Shown here piece by piece: positions 1 to 5,464 of a DNA stretch of 12,722 nucleotides. The stretch's first letter is position 1. Each line of letters begins with the position of its first letter. Source of the DNA: Methylovirgula sp. (GTDB lineage: Bacteria > Pseudomonadota > Alphaproteobacteria > Rhizobiales > Beijerinckiaceae). The notes below the pieces were generated by a model. It saw only the letters and a program-made list of their open reading frames with translations, had not been told where the DNA came from and made no database searches. Position numbers and translations under genes: made by a program. The stretch lies in contig JASHVQ010000158.1 in NCBI GenBank assembly GCA_030044485.1, positions 1 through 12,722 of the forward strand. Direction: 5' to 3'.

Positions 1-35
1 CCTATGTCGAGTCCTTGTCGCGGCGCTCGCAATGA
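1..35 (+). CDS. 3' end of an upstream gene (partial, unidentified)
   Basis: In the third frame the window opens with codons reading YVESLSRRSQ, followed by TGA at 33-35. This TGA overlaps the ATG at 32 of the next gene as ATGA, a common arrangement in translationally coupled operon pairs. Ten codons are too few to name the product. In enterobacteria the homologous membrane gene ybhN lies beside a cardiolipin-synthase/phospholipase-D gene, so a phospholipase-D-like product is possible, but that is inference from known context and not seen here. Confidence 0.4.
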   Translation, partial: YVESLSRRSQ

Positions 36-1126
36 AAGTCGGCGCAGACAAGGAAGCTCCCAAAAAGTCGGCAATTGGCAGGCGTCTGATTCTGCGCCGT
101 CGGCCCGTCAACCTCAAGACCTGGCTTGCAAGCCTGCGGCGCGCCGAGAACGGCCGCGGCATTGCGACCTATGTCGGCGCGGCATTCAGTTTCGGCATCG
201 CCGCGCTGGCGATCTTCGTTCTGGTGCGTACCCTCAGCCACATCAATCCCGCCGAGCTGCGCAACGCGATCGCCGCAACCAGCGACGAACAGATTCTCGC
301 CGCGGCGGGGCTCACCTGCCTCTCGTTCCTGGCGCTGACCGGTTATGACGGCGTGGCGCTGCTGCAATTGCGCCAGAAAGTGCCCTATCCCACGACCGCT
401 CTCGCCTCCTTCACGAGCTACGCGGTCTGTTTCACGCTCGGCTTTCCGCTGATTACGGCGGGGACGGTGCGCTATTGGATTTATTCGCAGGCGGGGCTCT
501 CGGCGGAGAAGATCGCCAGCCTGACGGTCATCGCCGGCGTGACCTATTGGCTGGGCATGGCGCTGATCGTCGGCGTCGGCCTGATCCTGCGGGGCGGAAC
601 CATCAGCTCGATCGACCACTTCGATCCGCACGTCAACGCGCTCATCGGGATCGGGGTGCTCGTTTGTCTGGCGTCCTATCTCGTCTGGGTTTCGCTCGGG
701 CCTCGCAAGACGCGCATCCAGGGGTTCAAGCTGGAATTGCCGGGCTTCAAGCTGACCGCCGGGCAGATCACGCTCGGCGTTCTCGACCTTTGTTCGGCGG
801 CCGGCGTCCTCTATGCGCTTCTGCCGGCGCCGCGCGCCCTCGATTTCTTCACCTTCGCGGTTGTCTATGTTTTCGGTTGCGCGCTGGGCATTGCGAGCTA
901 CGCGCCAGGCGGCATCGGCGTGTTCGAGGCGACCATGCTGAAAGCGGTGCCGGTTCCCTCGCAGGAAGCGCTGCTTGCGGCGCTGCTTCTCTTCCGCATC
1001 ATCTATTATCTCATCCCCTTCCTGCTGGCGCTTGCCTTGCTCGGCGCGCATGAAGGCCTGCGCCATACGCAGAACCTGCGCGAATTCATGCGCGGCGGCG
1101 ACGAAAAGGAAAACGGCGACGGTTGA
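32..1126 (+). CDS. MprF-flippase/YbhN-type integral membrane protein (lysylphosphatidylglycerol synthase TM region family)
   Basis: This 364-residue polytopic inner-membrane protein has a basic N-terminal tail (residues 1-43). Hydrophobic segments follow at roughly 46-66, 86-108, 122-145, 162-188, 202-221, 246-264, 270-289 and 310-338. The motif PGGIGVFE at 292-299, followed by an arginine and an IIYYLIP stretch (322-329), is characteristic of the PF03706/UPF0104 family, which matches the lipid-flippase half of MprF. The C-terminal aminoacyl-transferase domain of full MprF is absent, so it should not aminoacylate lipids. A role in moving or handling a membrane lipid is family inference, and the substrate is unknown. 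The start at 32 is supported by the ATGA overlap with the upstream gene, although no strong Shine-Dalgarno is visible. The frame is also open back to position 2, so a longer form cannot be excluded. The gene ends 4 bases before the convergent tRNA gene. Confidence 0.85.
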   Translation: MKVGADKEAPKKSAIGRRLILRRRPVNLKTWLASLRRAENGRGIATYVGAAFSFGIAALAIFVLVRTLSHINPAELRNAIAATSDEQILAAAGLTCLSFLALTGYDGVALLQLRQKVPYPTTALASFTSYAVCFTLGFPLITAGTVRYWIYSQAGLSAEKIASLTVIAGVTYWLGMALIVGVGLILRGGTISSIDHFDPHVNALIGIGVLVCLASYLVWVSLGPRKTRIQGFKLELPGFKLTAGQITLGVLDLCSAAGVLYALLPAPRALDFFTFAVVYVFGCALGIASYAPGGIGVFEATMLKAVPVPSQEALLAALLLFRIIYYLIPFLLALALLGAHEGLRHTQNLREFMRGGDEKENGDG

Positions 1127-1130
1127 TCGC

Positions 1131-1204
1131 TGGAGCGGGCGAAGGGAATCGAACCCTCGTATGCAGCTTGGGAAGCTGCCGTTCTGCCATTGAACTACGC
1201 CCGC
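1131..1204 (-). tRNA. tRNA-Gly (anticodon CCC)
   Basis: On the minus strand the cloverleaf is complete. The acceptor GCGGGCG (1204-1198) pairs perfectly with CGCCCGC (1141-1135). The D arm is GTTC/GAAC with GG in its loop. The anticodon stem GCAGC/GCTGC encloses loop TTCCCAA, which gives anticodon CCC. The variable loop is short, and the T arm has loop TTCGATT with a GAGGG/CCCTT stem. The discriminator is U (1134), as usual for bacterial tRNA-Gly, and CCA is encoded (1133-1131). It reads GGG codons. It lies 61 bases downstream of dcd on the same strand, so it may be read through from dcd or may have its own promoter, which I could not identify. Confidence 0.97.
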
Positions 1205-1265
1205 GCCAGCCCGACGTTAAGATATGCGCGGAGCGCGATCAAGGATGCCGCGAGCGCGCGCCGGA

Positions 1266-2441
1266 TCAGCGCATGCGGAAATGTTTGGAGAGCTTCAGGC
1301 CCTGGCCCTGATAATTCGAGACGCCCGCCGCGCCGTAGAGAACGTCGGGCGCTTCTGCCATTTTCTCGAAGACGAGGCGGCCGATCACCTGTCCATCCTC
1401 CAGGATGAACGGCACTTCGTGGCTGCGCACTTCGAGCACGGCGCGGGCGCCCGGCTGACCGCCCTGCGTATAGCCGAAACCCGGATCGAAGAAGCCCGCG
1501 TAATGGACGCGGAACTCGCCCATGGCGGGATCGATCGGTACCATTTCCGCGGCGAGATCGGGAGGAATATGCAGCTTTTCCTGCGAGGCGAGAATGTAGA
1601 ATTCGTCGGGGTCGAGGATCAGTCTCCTGTCGGCTCGCGCCTCGATCGGCTCCCAGAAATCGCTTGCCTCGTAAGTGCCGACGCTATCGACATCGATGAT
1701 GTCGGTATGTTTCTGCGCCCTATAGCCGATGATCCTGCTTTCCAGCGTCGCATCGCTCAAGGCGACCCGCAGCACGAGGCCGCCGCGCAGGTTCAACTCG
1801 CCGTCGACGAGCGGCGTCTGCCGGTGGCGCTTGCGCAGCTCCTTGTCGTCGACGGCGAAGTCGGTGCGCTGCAGCTGCTGAGAATTCAGCCGCCGGAAAC
1901 GGATTTGATTGAGTCGCGAACCCTCGTGAACGCGCACGCTGAAGCTGCGCGGCGAAACCTCGGCATAGAGCTGGCCGAAATAGCCGCTTTCGGTGACATC
2001 GAAGATTTCGCTGCGGTCGGTAATGAGGCGCGTGAAAATGTCGAGCCGCCCGCTCGAGCTTTTCGGATTGGCGGTCGCCGATATGCTGACCGGCAGGGCT
2101 AGGGACTCGAGCAAAGGGATGACATAGACGCAGCCCCTTTCGAGCACCGCGCCGCGGCCCTTGAGGCTGATCTCGTCGGGTTTGAGCATCTTGAGCTGTT
2201 CTTCGACCGTCCGGCCCTTGCCGGGCAGAAAGCTCGCCCGCACCCGATAGGCGCGCGGCCCGAGCCGCAGGTCGAGGCTCGCGGGCTGAAGCTGCGAGGG
2301 CGCGACCGGGCTCAAGGCGCGGATTAGATTGCGCCGCAGCATCAGCTCGATCTTGTCATGCCCAAGCAGGCCGAACGCATTGCCGAACAGCGGCGAGGCG
2401 TTTTCGTCGTCAAGCGGCAGGGAGCTTGCGTGCATGTTCAT
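1266..2441 (-). CDS. dcd: dCTP deaminase, long two-domain alphaproteobacterial form
   Basis: The enzyme deaminates dCTP to dUTP, the precursor supply for dUMP and then dTMP, in the cytoplasm. The 391-residue product is about twice the length of E. coli Dcd (about 190) and matches the long family PF06559. The first jelly-roll holds QPASLDLRLG (52-61), the nucleotide-binding and catalytic motif PKSSSGR (126-132) and the YAEVSPR segment with E161, which corresponds to the general-base glutamate region of the Dcd/dUTPase superfamily. A second dUTPase-like domain follows, with AGFFDPGFG at 315-323, and the protein ends in a basic KLSKHFRMR tail. The N-terminal 20 or so residues look like an unconserved extension. 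ATGs lie at codons 1 and 3 and neither has a clear Shine-Dalgarno, so the exact start is uncertain. It is transcribed divergently from metZ. Confidence 0.92.
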   Translation of the reverse strand: MNMHASSLPLDDENASPLFGNAFGLLGHDKIELMLRRNLIRALSPVAPSQLQPASLDLRLGPRAYRVRASFLPGKGRTVEEQLKMLKPDEISLKGRGAVLERGCVYVIPLLESLALPVSISATANPKSSSGRLDIFTRLITDRSEIFDVTESGYFGQLYAEVSPRSFSVRVHEGSRLNQIRFRRLNSQQLQRTDFAVDDKELRKRHRQTPLVDGELNLRGGLVLRVALSDATLESRIIGYRAQKHTDIIDVDSVGTYEASDFWEPIEARADRRLILDPDEFYILASQEKLHIPPDLAAEMVPIDPAMGEFRVHYAGFFDPGFGYTQGGQPGARAVLEVRSHEVPFILEDGQVIGRLVFEKMAEAPDVLYGAAGVSNYQGQGLKLSKHFRMR

Positions 2442-2513
2442 GTGAAACTTCAGGCTCGCACGACAGGCCTCAGTTTATGGCCTTGGCGCGGCGCGAACCA
2501 GAAGCATTTCCCC

Positions 2514-2542
2514 TTGAGCAAGGTCTCCGCACGGGTTATGCA
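2514..2542 (+). promoter_or_regulatory. candidate sigma70-type promoter for the metZ leader
   Basis: TTGAGC at 2514-2519 and TATGCA at 2537-2542 are separated by 17 bases. Initiation about seven bases after the -10 would start the RNA at 2549, exactly where the riboswitch P1 helix begins. The -10 match is only partial. The placement, rather than the hexamer quality, is the main support. Confidence 0.4.
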
Positions 2543-2548
2543 GAACTT

Positions 2549-2606
2549 ACGTGGTCATTTGGGCCGGCCGGCTTGCCGCCACGTTAAACAAGGGACTAAA
2601 GGGCCG
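2549..2606 (+). promoter_or_regulatory. SAM-II riboswitch (metA/SAM_alpha motif)
   Basis: This leader element binds S-adenosylmethionine and reduces expression of methionine genes in Alphaproteobacteria. The helix P1 is 2549-2554 (ACGTGG) paired with 2579-2584 (CCACGT), six base pairs. The loop begins with the conserved TCATTT (2555-2560), continues GC-rich and ends CTTGC (2572-2576). After P1 come TTAAACAA (2584-2591) and CTAAA (2596-2600), the class's SAM-binding core. The GGCC-rich loop (2562-2569) can pair with GGCCG at 2602-2606 to form the H-type pseudoknot, in more than one register. From memory of the class, the base before CTAAA is usually G; here it is A (2595). The identification rests on sequence order and pairings, and on the metZ gene downstream. 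Confidence 0.9.
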
Positions 2607-2607
2607 T

Positions 2608-2640
2608 GGTTTCGTCGCGAAGCCTCTTTTCCCTTTTCTT
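2608..2640 (+). terminator. intrinsic terminator in the metZ leader (attenuator)
   Basis: A seven-pair stem, 2608-2614 (GGTTTCG) with 2618-2624 (CGAAGCC) and including one G-T wobble, has a three-base loop and is followed by a pyrimidine run, TCTTTTCCCTTTTCTT (2625-2640). It sits immediately after the riboswitch and 53 bases before the metZ start codon, so it probably acts as the expression platform. The competing pairing of 2578-2583 with 2605-2610 would remove the foot of this stem. Confidence 0.65.
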
Positions 2641-2692
2641 CCGGCCTCATGCGTCTGCGGCTCAGTCCGGGCCGGCAGGAATAGGAGATAAG

Positions 2693-3922
2693 ATGGCGAA
2701 GAAAAAGCCCCCGAGCCGCGATCCCAAGACCTGGCGGGAGGCGACCAAGCTCGTCCATGGCGGGACGCTGCGCTCGCAATTCGGCGAGACGTCCGAGGCT
2801 ATCTTCCTCACCCAGGGCTTCGTTTACGACAGCGCCGAGGCCGCCGAAGCCCGTTTCAAGGGCGAAGCGCCGGGCTTCGTCTATTCGCGCTACTCCAATC
2901 CGACCATCGCCATGTTCGAGGAGCGCATGTGCCTGCTCGAAGGCGCCGAGGCGGCGCGCGCCACGGCGAGCGGCATGGCGGCGGTCACGGCCTCCCTCTT
3001 GGGACAGCTCAAGGCCGGCGACCATGTCGTCGCGGCCCGCGCCCTTTTCGGGTCGTGCCTTTATGTGGTCGAAGACCTCCTGCCGCGTTTCGGCGTCGCC
3101 TCGACCCTGGTCGATGGCGCGGATCTCGACCAATGGCGCAATGCGGTCAGAGCGCAAACCAAGACCTTTTTTCTCGAGACGCCGACCAATCCCTGCCTCG
3201 AAGTCTACGACATCGAGGCCATCGCCGAGGTCGCGCATCGGGCCGGAGCGACGCTTGTCGTCGACAATGTCTTCGCCTCGCCGGTCCTGCAGAAGCCACT
3301 CAAGCTTGGCGCCGATTGCAGCGTCTATTCGGCGACCAAACATATCGACGGTCAGGGCCGATGTCTGGGCGGCGTGATCCTCGCGCGCCGTGACTTCATC
3401 GACACTCATATCCATAATTTTCTGCGCCAGACAGGCCCCGCCCTGTCGCCGTTCAATGCCTGGATTCTGCTGAAATCTCTGGAAACTCTCCCGTTGCGCG
3501 TCGCCGCGCAGATGCGCAACGCCGAGGCGATCGCCGATGCGCTCGCCGCCCATCCGAATATCAAGCGCCTCATCTATCCGGGCCGCCCCGACCATCCGCA
3601 GGCGAAGCTCGCGCGCCGGCAGATGACGGGCGGCGGCACGCTTGTCTCCTTCGAAGTGGCCGGCGGCAAGCAGGCGGCATTCGCCTTCGCCGACGCGCTT
3701 TCGATCATAAAAATCTCCAACAATCTCGGCGACGCCAAGAGCATCCTGACGCATCCGGCGACGACGACGCATCAGCGCTTGACGCCCGAGGCGCGCGCCG
3801 CTTTGGGGATCACGGACGGGCTGGTGCGGCTTTCGGTGGGGCTCGAAGACCCCGAAGACCTGATCGAAGATTTGCGCCAGGCGCTCTCGGTCGTCGAGCG
3901 CGCCGGCCTTGCCGCCGAATAA
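2693..3922 (+). CDS. metZ: O-succinylhomoserine sulfhydrylase
   Basis: This PLP enzyme of the Cys/Met-metabolism family condenses O-succinylhomoserine with sulfide to form homocysteine, the direct-sulfhydrylation route to methionine, in the cytoplasm. The product is 409 residues, normal for MetZ. Visible motifs are SRYSNPT (65-71), which belongs to the neighbouring-subunit active site, ETPTNP (162-167), D191, which contacts the PLP pyridine, and the PLP lysine K216 within YSATKHIDGQG. The HIDGQGRCLGG sequence favours MetZ over cystathionine gamma-synthase or beta-lyase, though O-acetylhomoserine specificity cannot be excluded by reading. ATG 2693 is chosen because AGGAG (2683-2687) lies five bases upstream; the frame extends back to 2606, but that part overlaps the terminator. 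Expression is expected to fall when SAM is abundant, via the leader riboswitch. Confidence 0.93.
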   Translation: MAKKKPPSRDPKTWREATKLVHGGTLRSQFGETSEAIFLTQGFVYDSAEAAEARFKGEAPGFVYSRYSNPTIAMFEERMCLLEGAEAARATASGMAAVTASLLGQLKAGDHVVAARALFGSCLYVVEDLLPRFGVASTLVDGADLDQWRNAVRAQTKTFFLETPTNPCLEVYDIEAIAEVAHRAGATLVVDNVFASPVLQKPLKLGADCSVYSATKHIDGQGRCLGGVILARRDFIDTHIHNFLRQTGPALSPFNAWILLKSLETLPLRVAAQMRNAEAIADALAAHPNIKRLIYPGRPDHPQAKLARRQMTGGGTLVSFEVAGGKQAAFAFADALSIIKISNNLGDAKSILTHPATTTHQRLTPEARAALGITDGLVRLSVGLEDPEDLIEDLRQALSVVERAGLAAE

Positions 3923-3929
3923 GACTGGC

Positions 3930-3944
3930 GGGCTTTTAAGGCCC
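3930..3944 (+). terminator. weak hairpin after metZ, possible terminator
   Basis: GGGCTT (3930-3935) can pair with AGGCCC (3939-3944) around a three-base loop, eight bases after the metZ stop. No T-run follows, so if it ends transcription it is not a classic intrinsic terminator. It may only stabilise the 3' end. Confidence 0.25.
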
Positions 3945-4056
3945 CAAATCAAGGAATCGTTCGCCTTATTTCTGCGTGCAAAACCAGCGGCTTTGTCACC
4001 TTCCTTCGTGCAACGAAACGTCAAGGTCTTGTTGGGAAAATAAGGCCGGTGCGACG

Positions 4057-5079
4057 ATGAATTGGAAGCTCCCCCTCGGTCTCGTCCTTTGCGTCCTTCT
4101 GCCTTTGTCGGTCGCGGCGTCGGCGGTCGACGACACGCCCGACATCATCGCCTTGCGGGCGAAATATCTGCCGCCCGGCGCAATCCCCTACCCCGACGAC
4201 AATCCCTATTCGGCGGCCAAGGCGCAGCTCGGCAAGACCCTGTTCTTCGACCCGATTTTCTCCTCCTCCGGAACGCTGTCTTGCGGCAGTTGCCACAAAC
4301 CGGATCGCGGCTGGGAGGACGGATTGTCGCTCGCCGTCGGCGACTCGCGCCAGGCGCTGAAACTCAAGACGCCTTCGCTCATCGACGATGCCTGGCTCGA
4401 CCGGCTCGGCTGGGACGGCAGGTTTGTCAGTCTCGAAGCGGTGACTTTCGCGCCGATCACCGGCAAGCAGAACATGAACATGTCGGAAGCGGGCGTGATC
4501 GCGCGGCTTTCGAGCATCCCCGAGTATGTGCACGATTTCAAAACGGTTTTCGACGACGCCACGATCAGCCGCAAGCACATCGAGATGGCGCTCGCCACTT
4601 ATGAGCGCTCAATCGTCGCGGCGCAGGCGCCATTCGACCGCTGGGCGGCGGGCGACGATGCTGCCATCAGCCAAGCCGCCAAGCGCGGCTTTGCCATCTT
4701 CAACGGCAAGGGACGTTGCGCCGAATGCCACAGCGGCTGGGCTTTCACCGACGGCTCGTTCCACGACATCGGCGTGGCCAAGGACGGCGACGTCGGCCGC
4801 GGCCGGCTCTTTCCCACCTCCGTCAAACTCCAGCACGCCTTCAAGACGCCGACGCTGCGCGATGTCGCGCTGCGCGCGCCTTACATGCACGACGGCTCGG
4901 TGCCGACCCTTGAAGCCGTCATCGACCTCTACGACAAGGGCGGGATCGCGCGGCCGAGCCGCTCGGAAGTGATCAAGCCGCTGGGTCTGACCGCGCAGGA
5001 AAAGGCCGACCTGCTGGCCTTTCTCAACACTCTGACCAGTCGGGCGCAGCCGATCGATATCCCCGCGCCGCCGCGCTAA
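4057..5079 (+). CDS. di-haem cytochrome c peroxidase / MauG-family protein, periplasmic
   Basis: The 340-residue protein has a signal peptide (hydrophobic 6-20, probable cleavage after ASA at 21-23) and two c-haem sites, CGSCH (76-80) and CAECH (221-225), the layout of bacterial CcpA/MauG. The family either reduces periplasmic H2O2 with electrons from cytochrome c or cupredoxins, or, as MauG, oxidises protein residues through a bis-Fe(IV) state. The segment APYMHDGS (274-281) is the conserved block near the second haem. By my recollected alignment, the residue 14 positions after this histidine is the axial Met in CcpA; here it is Y292, as in MauG-like proteins. No mau structural genes are nearby. 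ATG 4057 was chosen because the signal peptide begins there; the open frame extends to 3976 with no signal-like sequence. Only a weak TAAGG lies upstream. It ends one base from the convergent small gene. Confidence 0.88.
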   Translation: MNWKLPLGLVLCVLLPLSVAASAVDDTPDIIALRAKYLPPGAIPYPDDNPYSAAKAQLGKTLFFDPIFSSSGTLSCGSCHKPDRGWEDGLSLAVGDSRQALKLKTPSLIDDAWLDRLGWDGRFVSLEAVTFAPITGKQNMNMSEAGVIARLSSIPEYVHDFKTVFDDATISRKHIEMALATYERSIVAAQAPFDRWAAGDDAAISQAAKRGFAIFNGKGRCAECHSGWAFTDGSFHDIGVAKDGDVGRGRLFPTSVKLQHAFKTPTLRDVALRAPYMHDGSVPTLEAVIDLYDKGGIARPSRSEVIKPLGLTAQEKADLLAFLNTLTSRAQPIDIPAPPR

Positions 5080-5080
5080 T

Positions 5081-5251
5081 TCAGCAAATCTGCGGAAGGG
5101 CCGCGCCAAGCAAGGCGAGCCCGGAGACGAACAATGTGCCGCCCCATTGTTCGAAGCTGACCGCATAGGCGGGCAGGCGCTGCGCGGCGCACGCCAGGCT
5201 CGTGCCGGCGACCAGGCTCATCAGGCTCATAAGGCTCAAAGTGATGATCAT
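5081..5251 (-). CDS. small predicted membrane protein, 56 residues, unknown function
   Basis: The reading frame runs from ATG 5251 to TGA 5081 and encodes 56 residues. Two hydrophobic stretches (about 1-22 and 37-54) flank a short polar section containing RLPAYAVSFEQW, suggesting a two-helix hairpin or a signal-anchored small protein. Third codon positions are strongly GC (many GCC, CTG, AGC, GGC), as in the real genes around it. The stop falls one base from the stop of the convergent peroxidase gene, which suits a true gene boundary. GGA lies about six bases before the ATG as a weak ribosome site. I recognise no family. A different minus-strand frame over 5076-5303 is also open but reads as low-quality Arg/Pro-rich sequence. 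Confidence 0.5.
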   Translation of the reverse strand: MIITLSLMSLMSLVAGTSLACAAQRLPAYAVSFEQWGGTLFVSGLALLGAALPQIC

Positions 5252-5464
5252 AAGATCCGTCTCGATTGACCGGCGAACAGGCTAGAGCCGGAAGACTTGC
5301 CAATTCCTTGCCGGAGCGCCGCGCCGGGGCCGATGCGGCGAGCGTCTGGATGAAAGGTTAATAGACAGCGCTTTCATGAAGCGGATTAACCAAATATTAA
5401 GTTTAGCAAAGACTCTAAGTTAAAATTCTCATAATTTGCCCCTGCCCAAGATGCGGGGGTAGAC
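5252..5464 (+). promoter_or_regulatory. intergenic region with AT-rich stretch and inverted repeat, probable divergent promoter region
   Basis: This spacer lies between the divergent 56-residue gene and the polytopic membrane gene. Positions 5351-5438 are clearly AT-rich against a GC-rich background. TGAAAG (5351-5356) and CTTTCA (5371-5376) form an inverted repeat with a 14-base centre, and TTCATGAA (5373-5380) is itself palindromic. One GANTC site, GACTC at 5411-5415, could be methylated by CcrM. TAAAAT (5421-5426) is a possible -10 element, but I see no convincing -35. No gene is apparent in it. Confidence 0.35.

Noticed and set aside
2..1066. Minus-strand open frame opposite the YbhN-like membrane gene
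   Set aside because: The composition is charged and low-complexity (Arg, Glu, Gln), typical of an antisense shadow. The plus strand has clear membrane segments and the PGGIGVFE motif.
1131..1204. Functional link between the tRNA-Gly and the lysylphosphatidylglycerol-synthase-like protein
   Set aside because: The tRNA-dependent transferase domain of MprF is absent from this protein and the tRNA is on the opposite strand, so adjacency is probably chance.
1131..1204. tRNA 3' end as an integration attachment site
   Set aside because: No integrase, duplicated tRNA fragment or mobile-element gene is present in the window, and the flanking genes are ordinary core genes.
2555..4024. Minus-strand 489-codon frame opposite metZ
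   Set aside because: It has no recognisable motif and covers the riboswitch and terminator; metZ on the plus strand is unambiguous.
5076..5303. 75-codon minus-strand frame overlapping the 56-residue gene
   Set aside because: It reads as Arg/Pro-rich sequence without hydrophobic or domain structure. The overlapping 56-codon frame has better codon bias and a coherent membrane profile.
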